From the NCBI GenBank assembly GCA_034359265.1, contig CP136896.1, positions 69,513,501 to 69,577,500 on the forward strand: a stretch of 64,000 nucleotides of DNA. Direction: 5' to 3'. Under the pieces are notes generated by a model. The model was not told the origin of the DNA. It saw only the letters and a program-made list of their open reading frames with translations, and made no database searches. Numbering within the stretch: the stretch's first letter is position 1; every line of letters begins with the position of its first letter. The DNA comes from Canna indica (Eukaryota; Streptophyta; Magnoliopsida; Zingiberales; Cannaceae). Below, piece by piece: positions 33,968 through 45,966 of this stretch. The position numbers were made by a program, and so were the translations under genes.

Positions 33968-36900
33968 ATGGCGTTCGCTCGCTTGATTCCACTGTTAAAC
34001 TCTCCTCCGCTGTCGCCTCCACTCCGGCTGCCCTCCCGCTCCAACGCCTTCCCCAAAACCATAGTCCCTTGTCCCGCATCTAGGTTTCTTCGAGTTTCCC
34101 TTCCTCCTCCCAAGGCCACCCGACTTCAGGAGCTGGCGGCAGTGCAGGACACTCTCATCGATCTCGTCGGGGCTTCTCCACCCACCTGGAAAGCGGCTCT
34201 CGCGAGCAATCTCCTCATCTTCGTCGTCGGCTCCCCGATTCTGGTGTCGGGGTTGACGGTCTCGGGCATCGGAGCGGCCTTTCTCCTTGGGACCCTGTCT
34301 TGGAGGGCCTTTGGGCCGTCCGGATTTCTCATCGTAGCGTGGTATTTCGTCGTAGTAAGTCGGACTCTGCCCGCAATTTTTTCTTGTATGATTGCTCCAA
34401 ACATATTGCTTCTTGCAATTTCTAGGTTTTTGATGCAGAAATTATTGGGTTATTCTTTCGTCGTATGTTAGGTCAATGTTGAGCTCCTGATAATTCCCTT
34501 CTTTATAGATTATGTTTCCCCGGGTTCTTCACACTTTCTCTGTTTTCAAGTTCAACGGCGAGGATCACCATCCGGGTTTATTCTATGTTGGACTGAGTTC
34601 ACTCATTGTGACTTTCTCTTCCTATCTCTTCATTAAAGTTAGAGAGAGAAAGGCACATCTGAATCACTATTATTTTCTCATCCAATGCGACCCGAATCTA
34701 AGCATCTTCCCCTTATCATGGTCAATCTCCATTTTATTGTGAGCCACAGCAACATGAAGTAGAAAATCTTCTTGTGCGTCTTTACCAAAGAGAGAGATAG
34801 GAAAATGGAAGATATGCCTAATTCATAAGTTAAGAAGTAATAGTTTGAAGAAGACACTACTGCAATAATGTAAAGCAATTTCCAAGTATGTAGAATGAAT
34901 ACTCAAACTTAGAGCATGAGGTATCTACCAAGAAGGCAAGTAGCAAGATTTGAAGTGGGTCTCCCACTCTGAATTAAGACTCGTGCTGTTAGAATTAAGA
35001 ATAATAAAAGAAACATTATCAATTCATGGCTGCATTAACAACATAAATATGAGAACCCATCTGGGCTGGTGGCTTTCCCTCGATACTTTTTGATAGTTTG
35101 ATACACATGCTACAAAATTGTCAGAGTTCTTGGATTGCGATCTGGTTTGGGGCCTCGATTTTCTCGGATTGCGATCTGGTTTGGGGCCTCAAAAAATCGG
35201 GATCAATGCTAACTGATCCCAATTCTGAGTCTGAGACCTCCTCGGCACCCAGCCGAAGAATGTCTTTGACCTTCTTCTTGCCTATGATGACTTCCTGATG
35301 AAGATCAGAAACAAGAAGAGGGAAAGGAAGAGAGAAGAGGGAGAAAGGAAATTGGAACTAAATTCAATTGAGTTTGTTTCTGCTTACAAACGACCCAACC
35401 TCCATTCCTTATATACCCTTCCCAACTTACAATGGAATGACTACTTTACCCTTCACACATTCATTATTGTATCTATTATCAGAGAAGGTAAAAAAGAAGT
35501 GAAGCAATGCAACAAGAAAAATGGACAAGACTAGCTGAACTCCTGGTCCTTTCCTCTTCTACTTTTCTTCCATCTACCATGTTCAAATCTCTCATAAACT
35601 TTCAGTTCTGGTTGTTCTAACAAGGTTTGGTTCCTATCATAATTCTCATTGGATTCTAACCTTTCCAACCACATCATAGGTGTTTCTTACTAAGTGAGAT
35701 GCTTTGGAGCAGTTTGCAGTTTCCACTTCGGGCAACTGAGTGTTCACCTCTTGTAGTTCAGCCTATAATTCTTTTGGTTTGTATACCATTTTAATTGGCT
35801 AGCAGAAAGAAGTATTATTTGAGTTATTTGCCATAAGATGTTGTATTCAAGTGATGTGGGATATTGAGAGACTCATTGTATCAAATTAATCGTCATATTG
35901 CATGAAGTCATCTTCAGTTAACAAGTGAGCATCATACCTGCCTTTCTCTTTTTTGTAATCGTTCTTTTCATGTTCTAAATATTTTATACACAGGGTACAG
36001 CAGCTACAAAGCTGAAGATTACACAAAAAGAAGCTCTTGGTGTAGCTGAGAAAAGGAAAGGAAGAAGAGGACCGGGCAGTGTTATCGGTTCAGGTGCTGC
36101 TGGTTGTGTTTGTGCATTCCTATCAATATATGATATTGGTGGAGCTGCATTTGCTGGACTTTGGCGACTAGGTTTTGTTGCTAGCTTTTGTACCAAGCTG
36201 AGTGATACAGTTTCAAGTGAGATAGGGAAAGCATATGGGAAGACAACGTAAGTGCTTTAAGATAAGCTCAATATTATTATGCCTAATGCCTCATATTGTC
36301 ATTGTCAAGTAAGATAGTATTTTATTAGGTTCATGATTGTGTGGTTTTCTTTGGGCCTGTAATATGTGATAGTGCTATTTTTTGCTTTCAGTGCATGATG
36401 AGAGAAAGTGGAAGTCAAACATCATGTTTCACGTGTACTGGCATAATGTGTCATTACAATTTGAAGTCAGTTTTTGTTAGTGTAGAGATGGTTGGTCAGT
36501 TGTCCTAAGAAAACAATGCAGTTTGGAAGTTCATATTAACTTTAGCAAGATGCAATTTCAATTTATTTTGAAGTCTTTTAGCTGGTAGCAATTTTCTCTG
36601 ATACTTGGCAGTGATTAAATTCTATTATGAACTTTGGATGAAGATGAGTATATTTAATAATTTGGATAACTCTAGAATTACACTTATGAATTAGGACCTT
36701 TAGTTATCCACTTTATTTTGTCATCCTAGAAACTATAACCAATAATAATAAAGCAAACTTAATTTATCATTCTTTATCTATCTTCTGTGTGAAGTATGCC
36801 AGGATATCACCACTGATGAACTGAAGGTTCTCTTATTATAGAAGTTCCTTGTTAAAAATATAGCATTTGCTTTACAAATATCTTCTGGAATTTTTGCATT

Positions 36901-39900
36901 ATCCAAGTGGATTGGTATGTATGAGGTAGGAAGTTTGCTTCATTTATTGCATCCCTACTAAAGTAGGACTATCTGGATACAGGCTTCCTCAGTTTAACAT
37001 TTATTTATTCACACGCAAAATTACACATTTAAAGGTAAAAAACCAACATATTGGAATCTTGATGCATATACAGATCCAAGTTTCTGACTTCGTTCTTTCA
37101 GAACAGGTACTTGGTCACCACATTTAAGGTAGTCCCAAGGGGCACAGAAGGGGCTGTAAGTATGGAAGGGACTATTGCTGGACTTTTAGCATCAGTTTTT
37201 CTCGCTAGCATCAGTTATTTTCTAGGAGAGGTACTTTCTTTTCTACTTAACATATTTCATTATTGGCATATTCTATATGTTGTTTAAGATTTCAAATTTC
37301 CAAATACTGCCCTCTGAACAATCTACCTTGATTTGTAATCTTCTCTTTTTTATTTATTAAAAAGCAGTCTTGTAAAAAAAAGGAAGGAAATTTAAAACCT
37401 TACCTATTATTCACGCAAAATGAAACATTTTTATCAATATAAAAATATAAAAGCAACACCAACATGGTACAATTAATTGACACTCTTAGGTGTCATATTT
37501 AGAATATTTAATTTTATCTATTTTTAATTACCTTTCTCATAATTATCATAACTAAATTCAATACCCTCATTTATATTTATATATAATAACAAAAGAATTC
37601 CATCTCAAGCTAAATGATGACCAGTGTCCTTTCCTTTTATTATAGTAATTTATTATTTATCACTTAAAAATATTAATAAATAATCATTTAGATGAGTGTA
37701 TTTAGATGATATATTTAGTTGAATTGTTGAAACGTGACAACATGATAGATTATAAGTTAGATTAAGCGCATTGAACTATTAACTATGATTTCTATTATAC
37801 TAGAAATAATGTATTATTCATATCTTTTTACATCGTTATTTTTTCAATTATTTATTCTTTGCATAAAATAACAAATAATCATAAAATATCTAGATTTTCT
37901 TTATACGCATGCATTTATTATTTTACTGGCCTTCATTTTAGTTTCCCCAAAGAGTTTACTGGCATAGAATTATTTATTTTCCATTTGATCTTTCTAAAAT
38001 CTTTTTTTGCTATATTTACCTATTCTTTTCCTCTGAAAAATAAATTTTAATTTTTAAAATTTGATCAAATTAAAATGTGATCATAAATTGCAAATGTTTT
38101 TTTCATTATTGTTGTAGATGCTCTTTATGTGTATTTATTTATTATATCCTCCCTTTAGTTTCCCTCAAAAAATTTCTAGCGTAAAATTATTTATTTTTCA
38201 TTTATTTTTTATTATAATCTTTTTTGCTATATACATATTTTCTTTGCAAAATAAAATTTAATTTTTATAAATTGGTTAAATTAAAATGTGGTTGTAAATT
38301 GCATACGTTCCTTTTGGTTTCTGTTTTTCAATTTTCAATCTCAGAAGTCATTAACTAAAATATAATTATTTAATGATAATTTAGGCAATTGGTTGTTTGT
38401 TACACTCCCTAAACCCAGCTCCATGATTAAGACACTAGATCTAGTGGTTGTTTAGTACACTCACTAAGCCAGAACCACAGTTAAGTCGCTAGATTTAGTT
38501 GTGTTCATTGTTATGCACATTAGTGTTAGAAAAAAAATTCTCATATAGATCATTCGGACAATGTAAGGTTGTTTACTAATGAAATCAATTATGCTGATTT
38601 CTAAGCCCTAATTTATTATGATTTGATTGTGACTTATTGTAATTTATTGTAATTTATTTACTACCTTACTTGTAAACTTTCCTAGATAGACTTTATTTCT
38701 CGTCTATAAATTGGGTCTTGTGTACTGATTGTATACATAATAGAGAAGAATAAAAATATTCTCTTCTTCAAATTCTTCATGGTATCAGAGCCAAATGTGT
38801 GGTTGGTATTGTGCCATCTGCAGATGTTCAGTCCTACAAAACTTCACGCTCCAGATGTCCAATCCTGGGCTTGAGGGGGTGTGTGTTAAAGTCCCACATT
38901 GGTTAAAAATATGGCAAAGGTAGCCTTTAAATAGTTTAGGCAATCCTCTCCTCATGAGCTAGTTTTTTGGGTGAGTTAGGCTCACTAATTTCTTAACATG
39001 GTATCAGAGCCTTATGCCTGATTTCGGGTTCCAATTGAAAAAATTCCTTTTTTGGATCTCTTAAACCCTAGAAAATCGAATTGGTACTCTCCCATCTAGA
39101 CCTTTTTTTGTTCTCACCACCACCCCCAGACGAGTTACAGCCCTGTCCACACGCGTGGAGCTCACCCCGATGGAGTTTTTCTTTCGGTCATCGGCGTTGG
39201 CTTTGTTGCTTCGTTTCCGGCCTATCTTTGCTGTCTTTGGCTCTGTTTGGTGCTGCTGAGGAAGCCCTTTGTTCTGTTACTTTATTGAAAAATGACGGAT
39301 GGCAAGAAAATTATGATCTCTAGTTCCGATAACCCTTCACTGCAAATTAGTCCCTTAAAGCTTGATGGTAACAACTATCTTGCATGGTCAAGGTCTTGTT
39401 TATTGTTTATCAAAGTTAGAGGATTGCAGGGTTATGTTACTGGTGATACAAGAAAACCAGCCACTACTGATCTCACCTATAATCCATGAGAATCAAAAAA
39501 TTCACTTGTTATGACATGGCTCATCAACTCTATGCAACCCCAAATTGCTAGAACATATTTATTGCTCAATAGTGCAGCAAAGATATGGAATGCAGCCTCC
39601 CTCACCTACTCACGAATAGGTAATGATGCTCAGATCTATGAGATTCGGAACAAAGTCCATGACACAAAGCAAGGTGAGATGACAATTTCTCAATATTTTT
39701 CTGAACTAAGTGGCTTGTGGCAGGAGCTTGATTATTATCAAGACTTCCAAGCAGATTGTCTCGGGGACGCAGTCAAATTTCAGAAACTGATTGAAAAGGA
39801 GCGGGTCTATGATTTTCTTGCCGGTTTGAACAATGAATATGATCAGATAAGGGTTCAAGTACTCGGTAAAGATCCTTTTTCATCTCTTGAGCAAGCATAT

Positions 39901-42900
39901 TCTTATGTTTAGTAAGAAGAAAGTAGGAGAAGTGCTATGCTCTACATAACACTAGTTGAAAAAGCTGGATTGGCTGCTAGTTCGTCACATGAGCAAGTGA
40001 AAGCCACTGCTTATACTTTTGATAAAGATCATCTGCGTTGTGATTACTGTGGAAAGCCACGACATGCCAAGGAAACTTGCTGGAAGTTACATGGTCGACC
40101 TACTAAAGGTCGTGGAGGAAAACATGTAAACTCAACAAGGGCTCAAGCAAATTTGTCAAAAACAACGGAACCATCCGAGGAGATAGCTTCCACTGAGGCA
40201 TTTTCTAATGCGGAAATACAAAATCTAAGGCGTCTTTTGTCCCAGCTTAACTCTTCCTCTGTTGCAACATCCAATTTTGTGAAGTCAGGTAATGCTTTTA
40301 TTGCAAACCTTGACACTAATTCATGGATTAGATTCTGGAGCAAATAGACACATGACAGGCTTTTCTAAAGGCTTTCTTAAATACTCTCCAATCCTTAATA
40401 GAGACAGTGTTAGAATAGCAGATGGCTCTTTTACCCCTGTACTTGGAACATGTTCCTCGTTTTCCAATTAATCTTTTATCTGGTAGTACCATCACCAAAG
40501 CTCTTAATTGTAAAATTGAATTTTTTCCAAACCATTGTATTTTCCAGGACCTTCAAATAGGGAAAAGGATTGGCATTGGTAGACTGTAGGGTGGCTTATA
40601 TATGTTAGAAGGGAGTCAAAGTTCAGTTCCTAATCAAGCCATTTTTGGAGGAAATAAGTATGTTAACTGGGAAATAATTCAGTGGCATAGACGGTTAGGG
40701 CATCCATCTTTTTTTGTCTTAGAAAAATTATATCATAGTTTGTTTTCAAGGACTCAATCTGATCCTTTGTTTTGTGATGCTTGTGAGTATGCAAAACATA
40801 TCCCACTTTGTTTGTGATGTCTTAGAAACTCTTACCCTTTGAGTAATAATAAAAGTACTGCTCCTTTTATGACTATCTATTCTGATGTTTGGGGACCTAC
40901 TCAGAATACCTCATTATCTGGTAATCGATGGTTTGTCACGTTTATTAACTATTGTACTAGGTTAACTTAGGTTTATTTGATGAAAGCAAAGAGTGATGTT
41001 TTTTCGTGCTTTCAATCTTTTCATAGAATGACCTGTACTCAATTTGATGCTAAGGTAAAAATTTTGAGAACTGATAATGGCACATAATACATGGATAGTA
41101 AGTTTCGTACTTGTCTGGAGTCCAATGATATAATACATCAAACTAGTTGTCTTTACACTAGTGTGCAGAATAGTGTTGCCGGGAGAAAAAGTAGGCATCT
41201 ATTAGAAGTTGCTAGATCCCTTATGTTTACCATGAATCTCCCAAAACCCTATTGGGGAGATGCAATTCTTGCAGCTGCTTATCTTATCAATAGAATGTCA
41301 CTCAAAGCTCTCAACTTTAAAAGTCCTTTAGAGGTCTTGCAAGGGAAAAATGCTTATACCGTTCCCCTTAAAGTGTTTGGGTGTGTTTGTTTTGTTCACA
41401 CTAGAAATGCTGGAAACTGGACCCTCGATCTCTTAGATGTGTGTTTATTGGGTATTCTCCAACACAGAAGGGCTACAAGTGTTACCATCCTCCTTCTAGG
41501 AAATACTTTGTCAGTATGGATGTTACTTTTAGAGAAATTGAGCCTTACTTCAGTACACCCCAATCACCTCTTCAGGGGGAGAGTAATGGAAGTGAAGAAG
41601 TGATACCTTGTTATGTAACTCTTGATATTCTTACTTAGGGGGAGAATATTGGGCGTTTGGATAGACCAGATTTAAAGAGATACTCGAGAAGAAACATGAC
41701 AGAGGAAGCCATCCTGCAGCCTAATTTGTGTCAAGAATCTTCTAGTGATGTATCTATCTTTGATTCCACTAGTGATTTGGATAAACCTATTGCTCAAAGG
41801 AAAGGTGTAAGGTCCTGTACCAAGCACCCTATATCTAACTTTGTCTCCTATAACTCATTGTCCTCCTCCTATAGAGCTTTTGCCTTGTTTATTTCTTCTG
41901 TGTCTATTCCACAGGATTGGAGAGAAGCTCTAAGAGATCCTAAGTGGGAAGAAGCGATGGTTGACGAAATGAAAGCTCTGGCTAAAAATGAGACTTGGGA
42001 GCTTGTCACTCCTCCATCGGGGAAGAAATTGGTCGGCTGCAAGTGGGTGTTCACCGTAAAACACAAGGCTGATGGTTCGATTGAAAGATACAAAGTCAGA
42101 TTGGTAGCTAAGGGATTCACTCAAACTTATGGAGTGGACTACCAGGAGACGTTTGCCCCTGTAGCTAAGATGAACACTATTAGAATCTTGCTATCTTGTG
42201 CAGTCAACCTTGATTGAGACTTACAGCAGTTCGATGTGAAAAATGCATTCTTCCATGGAGATTTAGAGGAGGAGGTGTATATGGAGATTCCTCCTGGATT
42301 TGATAATGAAAGAACGCAAGGAAAGATGTGTAGATCAAAGAAGGCCTTGTACGGATTGAAGCAGTCTCCCAGAGCATGGTTTGACAGATTCAGCAAAGCC
42401 ATGATCTCTTTTGGCTATCGGCAGAGCAATGCTGATCATACCCTATTTATCAAGCATCACAAGGGTAAGATCACTCTTCTTATAGTTTATGTTGATGACA
42501 TGGTGATAACAGGAGATGATAAAGAAGAGATGAATCGACTAAAAAGGCTTCTAGCACAGGAATTTGAGATCAAGGATCTAGGAAAACTACAATATTTCCT
42601 TGGAATTGAAGTTGCTAGATCAGAAAAGGGAATCTTCATTTCACATAGGAAATATATCCTGGATCTCTTGGAAGAAACTGATATGCTGGGTTGTAAACCG
42701 GTAGAATCTCCTATTGAGAGCAACCATAAGCTACAAGCAGAGACCGGTGAGTCAGTTGACTTGGGAAGATATCAAAGATTGGTCGGAAGACTGATTTATC
42801 TCTCGCACACTAGACCCGACATTGCATATGCAGTCAGCTTGGTAAGCCAATTTATGCATGATCCTTGTGAGCCTCACATGCAGGCTGTCTTTCGCATTTT

Positions 42901-45324
42901 GCGATATTTGAAGTCTGCTCCAGGAAAAGGTCTTCTTTTCTCCAAACATGGTCACCTCCGGATAGAAGCATTTACTGATGCAGATTGGGCTGGATCTCCA
43001 GATGATAGGTCGACATCCGGTTACTGCACGCTTATGGGAGGAAACTTAGTCACTTGGAAAAGCAAGAAACAAAGTGTGGTTGCTCGATCAAGTTGTGAAG
43101 CAGAGTATAGAGCTATGGCTCAAGGTGTTTGTGAGTTATTATGGTTGCGGAAGTTATTGGAAGAATTGTAGTTGTTAGAAAATAATAATCTATCCTTGTT
43201 TTGTGATAACAAAGCTGCCATCAGTATAGCTCATAATCCTGTTCAACATGACCGAACAAAGCATATAGAGATTGATGGACACTTCATTAAAGAAAAATTG
43301 ATAGATGGTTCCTTGAGCATATTCCATGTGACGTCTGACAAGCAGCTAGCTGACGTATTTACAAAAGGAGTCGGCAATAGGACCTTTCATTCATTGGTCT
43401 GCAAGTTGGGCATGTGTGTTATCTATGCACTATCTTGAGGGGGAGTGTTGACTAATGAAATCAATTATGCTGATTTTTAGGCCCTAATTTATTGTGATTT
43501 GATTATGATTTGATTGCGACTTATTGTAATTTATTGTAATTTATTTACTACCTTGTAAACTTTTCTAGATAGGCTTTATTTCTTGTCTATAAATTGGGTC
43601 TTGTATACTGATTGTATACATAATAGAGAAGAATAAAAATATTCTCTTCTTCAAATTCTTCAAAGGTGTAAGCTCGAAGCAAATTAGCAATAATCTACAT
43701 CCACTCATGACCATGTAGTTGAACAATGCTCTTCAAAGTCCCAATATATTTTTTAAATGGTTAGGCAACTTATAGTTTTGCCAGTGGAACTGAAAATTTT
43801 GAAGATTTGATTATGCTCGAAGTGGGCTTTGGAATCACATCCAGTTCATTCAACCATTTGGACAAATCTATAACATGTGTTAAGCGAAGTTACTGGCTCG
43901 TTTGATCAGAAAATCAATAGAGCTTCAGTAAATTTTGAGTTCATAATGATCTTTGTGGACCTTTTGATTCTTGATCTAATGAGCAAACCCTTTCTCTCCT
44001 TCAAATCTGCCATTGGGTTTATCGAATGACACTCAAGTAACACATGGGTGTTTTTTTATAAATAATTTATATATTTAATGAAGTGTTGCTAATCTTTGAA
44101 AATCACCATGATGAATAAAAAAATCTTTGGGAAAAAAATGGAGTGTTTGCTGATAAAAGGATCATAATTATGCTTCTACAATCATAGGGAGATTTCTGGG
44201 TGGTACCATTTCTATTACTTCTTTATTGTACAGGTGGATTTGCCACAAGTTGCTATATGTGTTCTAGCATCTCAGATTGCGAACTTTGGTGAGAGCCTAA
44301 TTGGTGCTACACTGCAAGATAAGGATACTTCCAAATGGGTAAGTTAAAAGCCAGTATGCTTTATTATTCTGTTAAAAGTTTATTGATTTTATGGGCACAA
44401 CTAGTCGGGTCAATGTTTCATTACTACTTTAATTTTCTCTTTCCAATTTAATTACCTTGTGTGTATTAGATTTCACCTTTTATTGGTTTTTATTGTTAAG
44501 AAATTAGTGGGCCTAACTCATCCCAAAAGCTAGCTCATGAGGAGAGGATTGCCCAAACTATTTAAAGACTATTTGGCCATATTTTTAACAAATGTGGGAC
44601 TTTAACACACCCCCTTACGCCCAGGATTGGACATCTGGAGCGTGGAGTTTTGCAGGACTGGACATTTGCGGGTGGCACAATATCAACTACACAATTGGCT
44701 CTGATACCGTATTAAGAAATTAGTGGGCCTAACTCATCCCAAAAGCTAGCTCATGAGGAGAGAATTGCCCAAATTATTTAAAGGCCACTTGGTCATATTT
44801 TTAACCAATGTGGGATTTTAACATTTATAAAGAAAAAAAGTTTGGATGATTTGGTCCTTTATCTTTTTTTTTTTTCATTTCCAGAACAGAAACATTCAGC
44901 TGAACTTATACTTGGAACATTAGATGGGTTTCAGATAAACAGTGTCATCCATATTGGTCATTGTTTTTCCGTAGCTTTTCCATATAAATGATATATTATG
45001 GCTGTGATCCACTGATCCACTGCAAGGATGTTGTTCCTACTTCTTATGGGCTGCTTCTTTATAGGAACTTTTTTGGTCACTTTTATTGTTTCTCCTAGTA
45101 AATGTGATGCCTGTTGTGCTTTTATTGTTTCTCTCCTAGTAAATATGATGCCTGTTGTGCATTTTCTTCTCTTACTGTCTGTTCATTCCTTTGGGCCTAA
45201 AATTGTAATCTTTTTTCTTGTGTTGCAGTTGAACAACGATGTCGTCAATGTTATCAACATCTCCATTGGCAGTATTTTGGCAGTGTTGATTCAACAGTTC
45301 ATTCTCTGGAATTGGCATCCTTAA
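33968..45324 (+). CDS. VTE6: VTE6, phytyl-phosphate kinase (DUF92 membrane protein), plastid
   Basis: Five exons: 33968-34354, 35994-36247, 37107-37230, 44234-44338 and 45229-45324. All have GT..AG introns and matching phases, giving 321 aa with TAA at 45322. The first 45 residues are rich in Ser/Pro/Arg and low in acid, as in a plastid transit peptide. The mature protein is a DUF92 polytopic membrane protein: [88 protein letters not shown] and the C-terminal [18 protein letters not shown]6 phosphorylates phytyl phosphate to phytyl diphosphate for tocopherol synthesis. Intron 3 (7.0 kb) holds a Copia element in sense orientation and intron 4 a TRIM in antisense orientation. The promoter and exon 1 are duplicated to the left as a pseudogene. 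Confidence 0.95.
34355..35993 (+). other. VTE6 intron 1
   Basis: 1.6 kb. Near 35125-35195 a 24-base block (GATTGCGATCTGGTTTGGGG and on) occurs twice in tandem. Purine-rich stretches lie at 35290-35350. No gene or element with clear ends is seen. Confidence 0.6.
37840..38310. repeat. Imperfect two-copy tandem repeat in VTE6 intron 3
   Basis: The stretch around 37930-38090 (TTTAGTTTCCCCAAAGAG, AAATTAAAATGTGATCATAA, TTGCAAATG) recurs diverged at 38155-38310 (TTTAGTTTCCCTCAAAA, AAATTAAAATGTGGTTGTAA, TTGCATACG). A shorter tandem pair (TTGTTTGTTACACTCCCTAA and TTGTTTAGTACACTCACTAA) follows at 38394-38500. Confidence 0.6.
38570..38779 (+). repeat. 5' LTR of the Copia element
   Basis: 210 bp, TG...CA ends. 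It contains CTATAAATTGGG (TATA-like) and GAATAAAAATATTC near the 3' part. Confidence 0.95.
38780..38998 (+). mobile_element. TRIM internal region plus one TRIM LTR inside the Copia leader
   Basis: Directly after the Copia 5' LTR and its PBS, the sequence follows the internal region of the TRIM at 44494-44823 (GTGCCATCTGCAGATGTTCA, CAAAACTTCACGCTCCAG, CCAATCCTGGGC, polypurine GAGGGGGTGTG). A complete TRIM LTR follows (38884-38998, TGTTAAAGTCCCACATTGG to TTTCTTAACA). A second TGGTATCAGAGCC comes next (38999-39011), then Copia gag leader. Only one TRIM LTR is present and the join lies exactly at the PBS. Confidence 0.85.
39292..43438 (+). pseudogene. Copia gag-pol remnant
   Basis: The order of domains is complete but the frame is broken many times. 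Gag ([18 protein letters not shown]) has a stop at about 39488. The gag body has a stop at 39910. A CCHC knuckle ([19 protein letters not shown]) lies at about 40040. A frameshift falls at the protease motif near 40325. The integrase ([18 protein letters not shown]) has several stops. Reverse transcriptase starts at about 41900 ([13 protein letters not shown], then [20 protein letters not shown]) with YVDDM at about 42490. RNase H follows ([27 protein letters not shown]) and runs to 43438, with a TAG at 43169. It is not able to produce a working polyprotein. Confidence 0.95.
43446..43662 (+). repeat. 3' LTR of the Copia element
   Basis: 217 bp, TG...CA, preceded by a polypurine tract and followed by AAGGT. 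It has one extra GATTTGATTAT-type repeat compared with the 5' LTR and lacks its ACTT insertion. Confidence 0.95.
44494..44823 (-). mobile_element. TRIM retrotransposon in VTE6 intron 4
   Basis: The two LTRs of 114 bp (44494-44607 and 44710-44823) enclose a 102 bp interior. The target duplication TTTAT is perfect (44489-44493, 44824-44828). The minus-strand reading starts TGTTAAAATCCCACATTGG. The PBS complement GGCTCTGATACC is at about 44697-44708 and the polypurine tract complement CACCCCCTTACGC at 44608. There is no coding capacity, as is normal for TRIMs. Confidence 0.95.
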
Positions 45325-45961
45325 ATTATTTACTTGCACTGCTGTTACATGCACCACACAGGGAGTGATATTCTGCACAAGTCTTACTGCCAATTTAGTT
45401 CTTCCAACGCTCCAGGTGCTAATTGATATCACAGCAGCGCCAGAATGAAGACAGCCAGTTGTGATGCTTTTTAAGCAAAAGAAAGGGTGCTGAAAGGATC
45501 AATTGCCTAACAGGTAACCCAAGAAAGATTGTGGTTGTGAATTTGTACCTTTGACTCATCCTTGTCATAGAATCAGTTGTAAAATCCATAAAACTTGTCA
45601 AATTTCCTTGTTTTTCTATAAAATATTTAGTTCAAATCTAACAGATGCAATTCTCTGGATCAAATCTAAAAAATATTTAGTTCTATAAGAATAGCAATTC
45701 TCTGGATCAAATCTAACAGCATTGGTTCAAACAACAAACACAATAGGGAGTGTTGGTTTTGTTGTAAGAGATGCATCTGTGTTATTGCAGCTTGCCAATT
45801 TCTTGCGAAGCCCATGCCATCCGCGAAACACTTCGATATGCTGCCCAACTAAATCGGATAAATCATTCATTGAGATACTTTCACGTAATCTGTAGCACCA
45901 AAGGAAGTTCATTTAGGGACTTCATTAGCTTCATGGTGCTCACCTTTTAAGCATGTTTGTT
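45325..45961 (+). other. VTE6 3' UTR and flank
   Basis: Sequence after the VTE6 stop codon. A duplicated block TAAAAAATATTTAGTTC/ATTCTCTGGATCAAATCTAA is seen at 45625-45720. No gene is supported; the small minus-strand ORFs here have no recognisable similarity. Confidence 0.5.
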
Positions 45962-45966
45962 GTGAA

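Larger units (their letters stand above)
32500..34740. other. Segmental duplication, right copy (VTE6 promoter and exon 1)
   Basis: Matches 25790-31775 in block order. It contains two MITEs absent from the left copy (32789-33187 and about 33482-33768), so they arrived after the duplication. This copy drives the intact VTE6. Confidence 0.85.
38570..43662 (+). mobile_element. Ty1/Copia LTR retrotransposon in VTE6 intron 3
   Basis: The 5' LTR is 38570-38779 and the 3' LTR 43446-43662. Both start TGTT(T/G)ACTAATGAAATC and end CAAATTCTTCA. The target duplication AAGGT is perfect (38565-38569, 43663-43667). A primer-binding site TGGTATCAGAGCC (initiator Met tRNA type) follows the 5' LTR, and a polypurine tract GAGGGGGAG precedes the 3' LTR. 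By eye the LTRs differ by roughly eight to ten substitutions and a 10 bp duplication, so the insertion is not recent. Same orientation as VTE6. Confidence 0.96.
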
